A DNA stretch of 64,000 bases from JAAXIE01 sp965263155 (GCA_965263155.1 OZ253586.1:682001-746000), one strand, 5' to 3'. Positions 42,314 to 51,042 are shown, counted from the stretch's first letter. The notes: generated by a model not told the origin, from the letters alone. Made by a program: numbers and translations.

Positions 42314-43528
42314 TTGTACCTTTCGCACCTCAGCCTGACCAACTTCCGCAATATCCGGGAGTTGGAGCTAGACCTGCCCCCCAACCCCATTGTGCTGGTC
42401 GGGGCCAACGCCCAAGGCAAGACCAGTATCCTTGAATCCATCTACCTGCTGGCAGTCGCACGCTCTTTTCGCACCGAGAACGACCGGGAGGTCATCAACT
42501 GGGAAGCCGTCGACGAGACGGCCCACGCCATGGTAGCTGGCATCGTTGAGCGCAAGGCAGGCCGTGAGCGGGTGACGGTGGGCTATCAGTGCGTTCCTTC
42601 AGAAAGGGCAGGACAGGCAGGACAAGTAGGGCAGGGACGCGACGCCGCGTTCTCGGTGCGGAAGCAAGCGACCGTGGGCCGGGTGCGGCGCAGGGCCTCC
42701 GAGCTCATCGGGCTGGTGAACGCCGTGCTGTTCAACGCCAATGACCTGCAACTGGTGTACGGTGCGCCGAGCGGACGGCGGCGCTACTTGGACATCCTGC
42801 TGTCACAAGCCAACCCAGCCTACCTGCGCTCGTTACAGCGCTACCAGCGAGTTATCCAACAGCGCAACCAACTGCTGCGCATGCTGCAGGACCGACGGGC
42901 CGGGGATGATGAGCTTGCCTTCTGGAATGAGGAGCTGGTCAAGGAAGGGGCCAACATTCTGACCCATCGCCTGCGAGCTTTGGTGTCGCTGAAAGAGTTT
43001 GCGGCCTCGACTCACGCAGAGCTATCGGATGACCGGCCACTGAGTTTGGTGTACAAGTCGACTCTTCCTGCTGACGACATCGATTGGCAAGGTGGCAGCG
43101 ATCAAGAACAGCAGCACGCCGCGATGCAAGAACGGTTCGCAGCGGCCCTTCAGTCGTCCCGTGCCCGGGAGATAGCTACCGGGTCGACGGTGGTAGGCCC
43201 TCACCGTGACGATCTGAGGCTCCTAGCGGGTGAGGTGGACATGGGCACCTACGCCTCCCGGGGCCAAGCCCGCACCGTCGCCTTGGCCCTGCGCCTAGCC
43301 GAGGCCTCGTACCTGTCGAAGCTGCGGGGCGACGGTCCTATCGTGCTTCTGGACGACGTGCTGTCGGAGCTGGATGGGCGTCGCCGTGCTCAAGTGCTGC
43401 GCCGAGCCAGCAGCTACGAGCAGGTGCTCATAACCACCACGGACTTGGAGCCGCTGGGCGAGGAGTTCCTGCGAAGCGCGACCTGCTTTCAGGTGGCTGC
43501 GGGGCAGGTGACGCCTTTGCAACGCTAA
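42314..43528 (+). CDS. recF: DNA replication/repair ATPase RecF
   Basis: 404 aa. Walker A GANAQGKT at residues 30-37, preceded by LSLTNFRNIRELEL. QVVYGAPSGRRRYLD-type motif (QLVYGAPSGRRRYLDILL), signature GPHRDDLRLL and Walker B LLDDVLSELD near the end. RecF loads RecA at gapped DNA and supports fork restart. The start is TTG; the usual M-x-L-x-x-L-x-L-x-N-F-R begins exactly there. Its TAA stop shares bases with the TAG of the convergent aminotransferase gene. dnaA, dnaN and gyrB, which often sit near recF, are not in the window. Confidence 0.95.
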   Translation: MYLSHLSLTNFRNIRELELDLPPNPIVLVGANAQGKTSILESIYLLAVARSFRTENDREVINWEAVDETAHAMVAGIVERKAGRERVTVGYQCVPSERAGQAGQVGQGRDAAFSVRKQATVGRVRRRASELIGLVNAVLFNANDLQLVYGAPSGRRRYLDILLSQANPAYLRSLQRYQRVIQQRNQLLRMLQDRRAGDDELAFWNEELVKEGANILTHRLRALVSLKEFAASTHAELSDDRPLSLVYKSTLPADDIDWQGGSDQEQQHAAMQERFAAALQSSRAREIATGSTVVGPHRDDLRLLAGEVDMGTYASRGQARTVALALRLAEASYLSKLRGDGPIVLLDDVLSELDGRRRAQVLRRASSYEQVLITTTDLEPLGEEFLRSATCFQVAAGQVTPLQR

Positions 43529-44856
43529 CCCGGCAGGTTGCGGGCTAGGACGCGATGGAAGCTTTCCACGAAGGCGTCGACTTCTGGTTCGCCCATGGGT
43601 GTCGACAGGCAGAGGACTAGGTTGGGGGAGCAGAAGATGCCCTCGTTCATGAGGCCCCAGAAGACTCTCTGACGCAGTTCGCGGTTGCTGGCGGCTACGT
43701 CACGGTAGTTGCGCACTGGGTCTCCGGTGAAGTGTAGGCCGAAGAGGGAGCCGAGGCCTGTGACCTGTAGCGGTGCTTCCAACTCCGCTGCCACTTCACG
43801 GACACCCTCTCGGAGACGCTCTGTAAGTTCGGCCAGACGAGTGTAAGTCTCCGGTTGTAGCTGCTGGAGGGTTGTGGCCCCCGCAACCATGGTCATGGGA
43901 TTGGCGTTGAAGGTACCAGAGTGGTCCACTTTGGGCCCTTGGGTGGGGTCGAACTGCTCCATGATGTCGGTGCGACCGCCGAAGGCGCCCACGGCCAAGC
44001 CACCTCCGATGATCTTGCCAAGGGCTGTCATGTCGGGGATGACGCCGTAGTACTCCTGCGAGCCGCCGGGGGCTACCCGATAGCTGATGACCTCGTCGAA
44101 AATCAGTACCGAGCCGTCGCTGCGGGTGAAATCGCGCAGCATCGCTAGATAATCGGGGTCGGCAGGAATCATGCCCGATCCGCCCAGGACTGGCTCAACC
44201 ATGACCGCAGCCAGCTCGCCGCGGTGCTCCTCCAGCAGGCGGCGCGTGGAGGGGGTGTCGTTGTAGGGCAGTATGACAACTTGGTCAATCACCTCAGGGG
44301 GCAGGCCCGCGACGCTGGGGACGGGTAATGGGCGCTCGGGGTCGCCTGCTTGTCGCGGATCGGTGCGTACGCTGATCTCTACAGCATCGTGGGTGCCGTG
44401 ATAGCCGCCCTCGGCCTTGGCGAACTTGGTGCGGCCAGTGAAGGCGCGGGCACCACGCAGGGTGTTCATCGTGGCCTCGGTGCCTGAGTTGGTGAAGCGC
44501 ACCATGTCCATGGAGGGTATGCGCTCGCAGAGAAGCCGGGCCAGCTCCACTTGATGCTGGTTGGGGGCGTTGTAGACCAACCCCTTGGTGGCTTGCTCCT
44601 GCACGGCCGATACCACCGCGGGATTGGCGTGGCCCAGTATCAGGCTGGTCATGCTGTTGGCGAAGTCGATGCGCTCGTTGCCGTCCAAGTCCCACAGGCG
44701 GCAGCCTTCCCCACGCTCGGCGAACACGGGATATGGTGCCCAGAAGATGCTGGTACGGCTGTCGCCTCCAGGGAGGTGCTGCTTGGCGTTCTCCCAAGCC
44801 TCTCTCGACCGTACGGTCATCTGCTGGTAGCGTTCCAGTTCGGTTGGGTCCGGCAT
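43525..44856 (-). CDS. Class III PLP aminotransferase (glutamate-1-semialdehyde aminomutase-like)
   Basis: 443 aa from ATG 44856, with GGAGGTGG six bases upstream. Motifs: SILGHANPAV-like SLILGHANPAVV, RFTNSGTEATMNTLRGARAF, EGGYHGTHDAVEISV, LIFDEVISYRV and the PLP lysine in ALGKIIGGGLAVGAFGG. The architecture is that of GSA aminomutase and related omega-aminotransferases, but it is not necessarily HemL: other tetrapyrrole genes are not nearby. It would move amino groups within or between small acids. Tail-to-tail overlap with recF leaves no room for a terminator between them. Confidence 0.88.
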   Translation of the reverse strand: MPDPTELERYQQMTVRSREAWENAKQHLPGGDSRTSIFWAPYPVFAERGEGCRLWDLDGNERIDFANSMTSLILGHANPAVVSAVQEQATKGLVYNAPNQHQVELARLLCERIPSMDMVRFTNSGTEATMNTLRGARAFTGRTKFAKAEGGYHGTHDAVEISVRTDPRQAGDPERPLPVPSVAGLPPEVIDQVVILPYNDTPSTRRLLEEHRGELAAVMVEPVLGGSGMIPADPDYLAMLRDFTRSDGSVLIFDEVISYRVAPGGSQEYYGVIPDMTALGKIIGGGLAVGAFGGRTDIMEQFDPTQGPKVDHSGTFNANPMTMVAGATTLQQLQPETYTRLAELTERLREGVREVAAELEAPLQVTGLGSLFGLHFTGDPVRNYRDVAASNRELRQRVFWGLMNEGIFCSPNLVLCLSTPMGEPEVDAFVESFHRVLARNLPG

Positions 44857-45051
44857 GGAGCCACCTCCTGTCCTGAGTACGAAGAAGTCTACATCCAGCG
44901 CCATCGTGAACAGACGCGTTGTCTCGTGATTATATCGCACAGGATAGCGGGTCTGTTCTGCGCTCCGCTTGAAGGCCTTGGTCTGTGGGAAAGACCATAA
45001 CCGATTGTGTTATACAATGGGAGCAGCTTTTCAGGCAGGGAGTGGTACGAA

Positions 45052-45402
45052 ATGGCGAGGAACGCAGTTGCCGACGCCAAGATCAGTATGACCAGTATTT
45101 TCGGCGGCAGTGAAACCCAAGTCGCAAGCCAGCAGTTTAAGGGCGGGCGAGTCAATGCCATATTCGGGAGCGGCGACTTGGACCTGCAACGCGCTGGGCT
45201 CGGCGACAACGGAGCAACCGTCAACGTCATAGCCATCTTCGGCGGCGTGACTATTCGAGTGCCCAGCGACTGGGACGTCAACCTGCGCACTAGGGCGGTC
45301 TTCGGTGCGGCTGAGTCAAAGCGCACCCCGCCCGCTTCACCCGATGGACAACTCACTGTCACAGGATGGTGCCTCTTCGGCGGAGTGGCCATCAAGTCCT
45401 GA
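45052..45402 (+). CDS. LiaF C-terminal-like (cell-wall response) protein, soluble form
   Basis: 116 aa from ATG 45052 with GGGAG upstream. Repeating beta-strand text: ISMTSIFGGSETQVASQQFK, GGRVNAIFGSGDLDLQRAGL, VNVIAIFGGVTIRVPSDWDV, TRAVFGAAE, and VTGWCLFGGVAIK. This I-F-G-G repeat is the beta-helix of the LiaF/DUF2154 domain. In Firmicutes LiaF it follows four membrane helices and restrains the LiaSR system. Here the membrane part is absent, so the protein is probably cytosolic. A TATACAAT stretch at 45011-45018 may be its -10 box. Confidence 0.75.
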   Translation: MARNAVADAKISMTSIFGGSETQVASQQFKGGRVNAIFGSGDLDLQRAGLGDNGATVNVIAIFGGVTIRVPSDWDVNLRTRAVFGAAESKRTPPASPDGQLTVTGWCLFGGVAIKS

Positions 45403-45600
45403 ACCTGCATCTGGCGGCGAACGGCTTAGCTCACTGTGCTGCCTCGAGCGTTCGCACTACCCTGTTGTTCGTCTGAAGAGCCCCCCAGTGCTGAACCGAT
45501 GCATCACCCGCGGTTCCTAGCGTAGAGAAACCCTGCGAAACCCTTGCCCTCGACAGGGGAGTTTAGGATTGGGATGGGCATTATCTAGGATGGACAGGAG

Positions 45601-46992
45601 TCAGGCGAAGGGAGGCTCCCGCCTTTGGGACGTAAGGCTGCGGCTGATGGCTTGCCTCAGGGTTGAGGCTTCTATCGTCCTTACACCGGCAGACTCCATC
45701 TTGTCGTGGGCTGAGGCGGGCAATAGACACCCGGAGAAGCCGAGGCGCGCCAACTCCGTCAGCCTCCGTTCGACTTGGGGCACCGCTCGAATCTCTCCAC
45801 TGAGTCCGACCTCCCCCAATGCGGCGAGGCCCGCGTCGAGGGGAGCGTCCCGTGTGCTGGATACGATGGCCAAGGCCACTGCCAAGTCGGCCGCGGGCTC
45901 GCGCACCTTGAAACCGCCCGCTACGTTTACGATTACGTCCTGATTGGAGAGGTTGATACCCACCCGACGCGTCAGCACTGCTACAAGCATCAGCAAGCGA
46001 TTGAAGTCCAGTCCGTTAGCGATGCGGCGGGGCACGGGCAGGACGGTGGGGGAAGTGAGGGCCTGCACCTCCACCAGAAGGGGACGGGTGCCTTCGATTA
46101 CCGGCACGATCGCTGAGCCTACGGCTTCCTCTCCCCGTTGGGCCAGCATCATGGAGGAGGGGTCAGGCACTTCTTCCATGCCACTACCACTCATAAGGAA
46201 CACGCCAATCTCGTTGGTGGAGCCAAACCGGTTCTTGATGCTGCGCAGCAGGCGATAGTGCCCTACCTCGTCTGACTCCAGTTGGAGCACCACATCCACC
46301 ATGTGCTCCAGGACCATGGGGCCGGCAACGCTGCCATCCTTGGTGATGTGGCCTGTCATGATGGTGGGTACCGAGCGTTCCTTGGCCCAGCGGGTCACCA
46401 GCAGGCCGCACTCCCTCACTTGGGAGGCACTTCCTGGTCCTGAGCTTACCTCCGGCTGATGCAGGGTCTGAACGGAGTCCACTACCACCATCACGGGGTC
46501 TATGGCCTCCAATTGTTGCAGCACCATGCCAACATCGGTTTCGGCCAGCATCTGGATACCAACGCCTGTGAGCCCCAGCCGATCAGCCCGGAGCTTGACT
46601 TGGTAGGAAGACTCTTCACCACATACGTAGGCGACACGGCCTGCATTTTGGGCCACAAGTTCGGCGACTTGCAGTAACAGAGTGGACTTGCCCACGCCGG
46701 GCTCGCCTGCCATCAGCACCACTGAGCCTGGCACCAGTCCGCCACCCAGTACGCGAGAGAGTTCGTCGAAGGGAACGGCAAGGCGTGGATGGGTGCTTGC
46801 TTCTACTTGGGACAGCTCTTCACCAGCGGAGGTGACCGACTTGGTACTGCCGCCATGCCCGCTCCCTACGGCCGTCTGCATCTGCACCAATGGCGAGCGC
46901 GTGTCGCAGTTGGGGCAGAAGCCCAGCCAGCGCGGGCTTTGGAAGCCGCACGATTCGCAGTGATAGGCAGTGCGTACACGGCTGCGAGGCAA
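45601..46992 (-). CDS. radA: DNA repair protein RadA/Sms
   Basis: 463 aa from TTG 46992 preceded by GGAGGT. Zinc finger YHCESCG...GFCPNCDT at the start, Walker A GEPGVGKSTLLLQ, the RadA signature KNRFGSTNEIGVF, and a C-terminal Lon-like domain including VNVAGGFKVREPAADLAVAL. RadA drives branch migration during recombination. The frame extends upstream to 47034 but the SD and family start agree on the TTG. It lies downstream of clpC on the same strand, separated by a terminator at 47106-47137. Confidence 0.94.
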   Translation of the reverse strand: MPRSRVRTAYHCESCGFQSPRWLGFCPNCDTRSPLVQMQTAVGSGHGGSTKSVTSAGEELSQVEASTHPRLAVPFDELSRVLGGGLVPGSVVLMAGEPGVGKSTLLLQVAELVAQNAGRVAYVCGEESSYQVKLRADRLGLTGVGIQMLAETDVGMVLQQLEAIDPVMVVVDSVQTLHQPEVSSGPGSASQVRECGLLVTRWAKERSVPTIMTGHITKDGSVAGPMVLEHMVDVVLQLESDEVGHYRLLRSIKNRFGSTNEIGVFLMSGSGMEEVPDPSSMMLAQRGEEAVGSAIVPVIEGTRPLLVEVQALTSPTVLPVPRRIANGLDFNRLLMLVAVLTRRVGINLSNQDVIVNVAGGFKVREPAADLAVALAIVSSTRDAPLDAGLAALGEVGLSGEIRAVPQVERRLTELARLGFSGCLLPASAHDKMESAGVRTIEASTLRQAISRSLTSQRREPPFA

Positions 46993-47105
46993 GCTTACCT
47001 CCAAAGGTATGATGGACTTGGTGTGCAACCCCACTTCTATATCAGATCTGGAGCCTCACGCCAACTAGGAGATGTCATGGTCTAAGGGAGTGAGCCGCCA
47101 AAAAT

Positions 47106-47137
47106 ACAAGGCCCGCGCTCTTGTGCGCGGGCCTTGT
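47106..47137 (-). terminator. Intrinsic terminator of clpC
   Basis: A 13-bp GC-rich stem ACAAGGCCCGCGC (47106-47118) pairs with 47125-47137 around a 6-base loop. On the minus strand it is followed by ATTTTTGG, giving the needed U-run. It lies 29 bp past the clpC stop. Confidence 0.9.
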
Positions 47138-47165
47138 TTCCTATCCCGTTGTAGTTGCCTGTGCT

Positions 47166-49631
47166 TCAGGCTTCGGAAAGGGCAGGAACCTTGGAGCGGA
47201 TTACAACCTCGCCCTCTTCCACATCAATGTAGGCGGTGTCGCCAGCGTGGAGCCTGCCTCCCAGCACCTCTTCCGATAGCCGGTCTTCGATCTCATTCTG
47301 GATCAGGCGGCGCAGGGGCCGGGCGCCGAAGACCGGGTCGTAGCCCTTCTCTGCTAGGAAGTCACGGACGGCCTCGGTGATCTCGAGCGACACCTTGTGG
47401 TCGGCCAGCTCCGCGCGCACCATGTTCATCATCAGGTCGACGATGGAGTGGATGTGTTCCCTGCTGAGGGCGTGGAACACTACAGTGGCGTCGACGCGAT
47501 TGAGGAATTCGGGCCTGAAGAACCGCTTGACCTCTTCCAGTACCTTGTCCTTCATGCGCTCGTATCCGATGCGTTCCGTCCTGCCCTCGTCGCTCTTGAT
47601 GGAGAAGCCGATGCCTGTCTCACGCGTTATCAGGTCGGAGCCTAGGTTGCTCGTCATGACGATGATGGCGTTACGGAAGTCCACCTTGCGGCCCTTGGCG
47701 TCGCTCAGGTGCCCATCATCGAAAATCTGGAGCAGTATATTGAACACCTCGGGGTGGGCCTTTTCTATTTCGTCCAACAGGATGCAGCAGTAGGACTTGC
47801 GGCGCACACCCTCGGTGAGCTGTCCGCCCTCGTCATAGCCCACGTAACCGGGAGGCGCACCTATCAACCGGGCCACGGTGTGTCGCTCCTGGAACTCCGA
47901 CATGTCCAGCCGAATCATGGTGTCTTCGCTGCTGAACATGAACTCTGACAGAGCGCGAACCAGTTCGGTCTTACCCACGCCAGTGGGGCCCATGAACAGG
48001 AATACGCCAATGGGGTGTCGTGGGTCCTTCAGGCCAGCCCTAGCGCGCCGCACTGCCTTAGAGATGCTGACGATTGCCTCATCTTGGCCGATAATGCGCT
48101 TGTGGAGCTCCTCTTCCATCTGTAGCAGTCGGGCGGTCTCTTCTACGGCTAGACGTGAAACGGGGATGCCTGTCCACATGCTGACCACTTCAGCAATGTC
48201 GTCCTCGGTGACGGCGGGCTGATCCTTGTCTATGTCCTCGCGCCATTCCTGCTGTTCACTCTCCAGCTTTTCGATGAGTCGCAGTTCACGGTCGCGCAAC
48301 TCGGCGGCGTACTCATACTGCTGACCGGCTATGGCGTCGTCCTTCTCTTTGCGGACGTTCTCCAGCACCTTCTGGGCCTCTTTCACCGATAGGGGTGTGG
48401 TGCTGGAGCGCAGGCGCACACGAGAGGCCGCCTCGTCCATGACGTCGATAGCCTTGTCGGGTAGGAACCGGTCCGATACAAAGCGGGAAGCTAGGTTGGT
48501 GGCGGCCTGCACCGCGTCTTCGCCGATGGTCAGGTGGTGGTGCTCTTCGTAGCGAGACTTGACGCCCATGAGAATAGCGATGGTCTCTGCTGTGGTGGGC
48601 TCTTCGACGGCTACCCTCTGGAAGCGCCTCTCCAGAGCGGGATCGCGCTCTACGTGTTTGCGGTAGTCGTCCATGGTGGTCGCGCCGATGCATTGGAGCT
48701 CGCCGCGGGCGAGAGACGGCTTGAGTATGTTGGCAGCGTCCACGGCGCCCTCAGCGGCTCCGGCGCCGACCATAGTGTGTATCTCGTCGATGAAGAGGAC
48801 GCAGTTGCCCGAATTCTTGATTTCGTCGACCACCTTCTTGAGGCGCTCTTCGAACTCTCCGCGGTATTTGGTGCCAGCAACCAAGGCACCCATGTCTAAG
48901 GTGACCAACCGCTTGCCTTGCAGGGAGTCGGGCACCTCGCCCGTTATGATGCGCTGGGCTAGGGCCTCAACTATGGCGGTCTTGCCAACCCCTGGCTCGC
49001 CCACCAATACCGGGTTGTTCTTGGTGCGACGGCTGAGGATCTGGATGACTCTCTGTATTTCCTGACTGCGACCGACGACCGGGTCCAGCTTGCTCGCCCT
49101 AGCTGCCTGAGTCAGGTCTATGCCAAGCTGGTCCAGTGTGGGAGTGCGGGTCTGCGAACGCCCCGAGTGTCCTGCGGACTGGGACGGGCTTTGGCTGAGG
49201 ACGCGATGCGTCTCCCCTCGCACCTTCTCCAAGTTGACGCCGAGGCTCTCCAAGACTCCGGCAGCCACACCCTCACCCTCGCGCAGCAACCCGATGAGAA
49301 GGTGCTCGGTACCGATGTAGGTGTGGTTCATTCGCCGGGCCTCATCCACTGCCAACTCGACGACCTTCTTCGCTCGAGGGGTGAGGCCAATCTCGCCTTG
49401 GGCGGGCTTGTCGCCCCGGCCGATGATGAACTCTACGGCTGAGCGGACCTTGTTGAGGTCCACTCCGACGTTGGCCAGAACTCGCGCCGCCACTCCTTCC
49501 GTTTCGCGCACCAAGCCCAACAAGATGTGCTCGGTGCCGATATAGTTGTGGTTGAAGCGCTGCGCCTCTTCCTGCGCGAGGGAAAGTACCTTCCTCGCGC
49601 GCTCGGAGAACTTCTCAAACCTGCTGCCCAT
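47166..49631 (-). CDS. clpC: ATP-dependent Clp protease ATPase subunit ClpC
   Basis: 821 aa. Two Clp N repeats (FSERARKVLSLAQEEAQRF... and LTPRAKKVVELAVDEARRM...) cover residues 1-145. The first AAA domain has GEPGVGKTAIVEAL (about 210). A UVR-type middle region (YEYAAELRDRELRLIEKLE) and the second AAA domain with GPTGVGKTELVRAL follow, then the D2-small domain to the end. It unfolds proteins for ClpP. ATG start with AAGGGG upstream. A long leader with two hairpins precedes it. No ctsR, mcsA or mcsB gene is attached, unlike in Firmicutes. Confidence 0.96.
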   Translation of the reverse strand: MGSRFEKFSERARKVLSLAQEEAQRFNHNYIGTEHILLGLVRETEGVAARVLANVGVDLNKVRSAVEFIIGRGDKPAQGEIGLTPRAKKVVELAVDEARRMNHTYIGTEHLLIGLLREGEGVAAGVLESLGVNLEKVRGETHRVLSQSPSQSAGHSGRSQTRTPTLDQLGIDLTQAARASKLDPVVGRSQEIQRVIQILSRRTKNNPVLVGEPGVGKTAIVEALAQRIITGEVPDSLQGKRLVTLDMGALVAGTKYRGEFEERLKKVVDEIKNSGNCVLFIDEIHTMVGAGAAEGAVDAANILKPSLARGELQCIGATTMDDYRKHVERDPALERRFQRVAVEEPTTAETIAILMGVKSRYEEHHHLTIGEDAVQAATNLASRFVSDRFLPDKAIDVMDEAASRVRLRSSTTPLSVKEAQKVLENVRKEKDDAIAGQQYEYAAELRDRELRLIEKLESEQQEWREDIDKDQPAVTEDDIAEVVSMWTGIPVSRLAVEETARLLQMEEELHKRIIGQDEAIVSISKAVRRARAGLKDPRHPIGVFLFMGPTGVGKTELVRALSEFMFSSEDTMIRLDMSEFQERHTVARLIGAPPGYVGYDEGGQLTEGVRRKSYCCILLDEIEKAHPEVFNILLQIFDDGHLSDAKGRKVDFRNAIIVMTSNLGSDLITRETGIGFSIKSDEGRTERIGYERMKDKVLEEVKRFFRPEFLNRVDATVVFHALSREHIHSIVDLMMNMVRAELADHKVSLEITEAVRDFLAEKGYDPVFGARPLRRLIQNEIEDRLSEEVLGGRLHAGDTAYIDVEEGEVVIRSKVPALSEA

Positions 49632-49659
49632 CGAGGTGACCCCCTTCTGGGTTTTTTTG

Positions 49660-49721
49660 ATTCGTGGAGAAGATCTTGCTCATCCACGAATTGCCGACTC
49701 CCCATAAAGGGCCGGGGAGTC
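49660..49721 (-). promoter_or_regulatory. Structured leader of clpC
   Basis: Two inverted repeats lie in the region transcribed ahead of clpC: ATTCGTGGA (49660-49668) with 49683-49691, and GACTCCCC (49696-49703) with 49714-49721. On the minus strand the hairpin nearer the gene is followed by an A-run, not a U-run, so it is not a terminator. Confidence 0.4.
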
Positions 49722-49823
49722 GTGCGTCCGGGCCTACATTGTGCGCATGTCAAGCGGGAGCCGTAAGGAGAGGAGGCCGCTTGAACCCTTGGGATCTGCC
49801 CTTCCCAAGCCGTTTGTGATTAT

Positions 49824-49848
49824 TTTAACAAACTAGCACACTGTTAAA
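49824..49848 (-). promoter_or_regulatory. AT-rich candidate clpC promoter with a 7-bp inverted repeat
   Basis: TTTAACA at 49848-49842 (read on the minus strand) and TGTTAAA at 49830-49824 form an inverted repeat with 11 bases between, in the only AT-rich stretch upstream of clpC. TTTAAC and AAAATA with 16 bases between could act as -35 and -10. Tentative. Confidence 0.35.
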
Positions 49849-49914
49849 CATAACACAGACCGAGTGCATTGGGAAAGGCACCGTGCCTGCTAACTCGCAG
49901 TTTGTGCAGTTGCC

Positions 49915-50032
49915 CCCCGGCGGTGGCCTATTTTCCCACTCCGTTACCAGAGCAGTATCGTCGGCGCTGGGGCGTTTCACTACCGTGTTCGGGATGGGAA
50001 CGGGTGGGTCCACCCCGCTCTAACCACCAAGG
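49915..50032 (-). rRNA. rrf: 5S ribosomal RNA
   Basis: 118 nt. The ends pair (CCTTGGTGG with CCGCCGGGG). Internal signatures are present: CCCATCCCGAACACGG (loop C and helix III, the most conserved part of bacterial 5S), GAAACGCCCCAGCGCCGA and GGGAAAATAGG (loop E/helix IV). No 23S rRNA precedes it within the 10 kb to the right and no tRNA follows, so it stands alone between clpC and the moaDE genes. An upstream promoter match is listed separately. Confidence 0.92.
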
Positions 50033-50042
50033 GACGAGGCGT

Positions 50043-50071
50043 AGTATGCACCATAGGAGGTCCGTAAGCAA
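50043..50071 (-). promoter_or_regulatory. Promoter of the stand-alone 5S gene
   Basis: On the minus strand TTGCTT (50071-50066), 17 bases, CATACT (50048-50043). The start point would fall 6-8 bases later, immediately before the 5S 5' end at 50032. Confidence 0.5.
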
Positions 50072-50184
50072 GGGAAGAACGAGCCTTGACCAAGGGATTC
50101 CGGGGAATCGGTTTCTGGCGCCAAGCCACTGTTTGCTTCGGGGATCAGGATACTGGAGGAACCTTCATTGGGTATGGGCCTCTG

Positions 50185-50211
50185 GGGATTCCGGCCTCCG
50201 CCGGAACGACA
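50185..50211. repeat. REP-like palindromic intergenic repeat
   Basis: GGATTCCGGCCTCCGCCGGA followed by ACGACAG; same family as 58922-58950 with two substitutions in the stem region. Confidence 0.5.
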
Positions 50212-50242
50212 GGCGAGGAGTGTGCGGTAGGATGGCGTGCTA

Positions 50243-50728
50243 CTAGCTGGGAGGAACTAGGCTGGGAGGAACTAGTCGGTGAGGTGGCTCCGCGGGAGTG
50301 GGATGTTCTCGCATCTCGTGGTCGTCGCAGGCCACCCAGTGGGAGCCGCCCTCGAAGTATTCTTTCTTCCAGATGGGCACGCTCTCCTTGACTCGGTCGA
50401 CCACGTAGGCCGCAGCCTGAAACCCCTCCTTGCGGTGGGGCGAGGCGACGGCCACGATCATGCTGATCTCTTCGAGTTCAAGTCGGCCCAAGCGGTGGGC
50501 GATGGCCACATCGCTGATGCCCCAGCGCTCCCGAATTTCCTGGCGCACCTTCTCGAGCTCTTTCACTGCCATTTCGGGGTAGGTCTCATACTCTAGGTAG
50601 AGCACCTTGCGCCCTTCGTTGAACAGCCGAGTGGTGCCGAGGAAGGTAATGACCGAGCCATTGAGCTCGGAGCGCACTTTGGCAGTGAACTCTTCGGATA
50701 TTAGCGGGTCGTGGGTGAGGTGAATCAG
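50243..50728 (-). CDS. moaE: Molybdopterin synthase catalytic subunit
   Basis: 161 aa if it starts at CTG 50728-50726. The family N-terminus (M-I-x-L-T-x-x-P-L/I) is present as CTG ATT CAC CTC ACC CAC GAC CCG CTA, upstream of the first GTG at 50677, and no ATG/GTG/TTG is available there. GGAGG lies six bases before the CTG. Core motifs: GSVITFLGTTR, LEYETYPEMA, VAIAHRLGRLELEE, VAVASPHRKEGF and PIWKKEYFEGGSHWV with the active-site lysines. It converts precursor Z to molybdopterin with MoaD. The Pro-rich last ten residues are unusual. The CTG overlaps the moaD stop. Confidence 0.9.
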   Translation of the reverse strand: MIHLTHDPLISEEFTAKVRSELNGSVITFLGTTRLFNEGRKVLYLEYETYPEMAVKELEKVRQEIRERWGISDVAIAHRLGRLELEEISMIVAVASPHRKEGFQAAAYVVDRVKESVPIWKKEYFEGGSHWVACDDHEMREHPTPAEPPHRLVPPSLVPPS

Positions 50729-50976
50729 GGGGAGCCTCCACTTACGGGCGGGATGAGGGCAATCTGGTCACCCTCGCGCAGAGGGTGACCAGCGTCCGCA
50801 TAGTCGGTATTGACCGCTGCCACTATATTCACCGAAGGCGGGGCCAACTGCGGGTACAACTCGCGCATCTTCGAAACCGCATCGCCCACAGTGGCCCCTA
50901 GAGGCAGTTCCAGCATCACGCTGCCCCTACCTGCCCTCTCTCGGTACAGGGCAAAGAGTAGTACTTCAACGTTCAG
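50725..50976 (-). CDS. moaD: Molybdopterin synthase sulfur-carrier subunit
   Basis: 83 aa when started at CTG 50976-50974. The codons after it give NVEVLLFALYRERAGRGSVM, the standard MoaD first strand and helix, which any later ATG would cut off. The rest is LELPLGATVGDAVSKMRELY, VAAVNTDYADAGHPLREGDQ and IALIPPVSGG. Normal MoaD ends in the GG that becomes the thiocarboxylate; here two residues (SP) follow before TGA, so trimming would be needed. Its stop overlaps the moaE start (CTGA). The SD before the CTG is weak (GGGCGG). Confidence 0.85.
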   Translation of the reverse strand: MNVEVLLFALYRERAGRGSVMLELPLGATVGDAVSKMRELYPQLAPPSVNIVAAVNTDYADAGHPLREGDQIALIPPVSGGSP

Positions 50977-51042
50977 TTGGCACCGCCCGTCGCTATCTTG
51001 GTGTTCGATGTTATCGCAGCGCCCGTCGCTATCTTCCTGCTG

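Noticed and set aside
49825..50013. A 62-codon frame overlapping the 5S rRNA
   Set aside because: It translates part of the rRNA region; RNA signatures explain the sequence fully.
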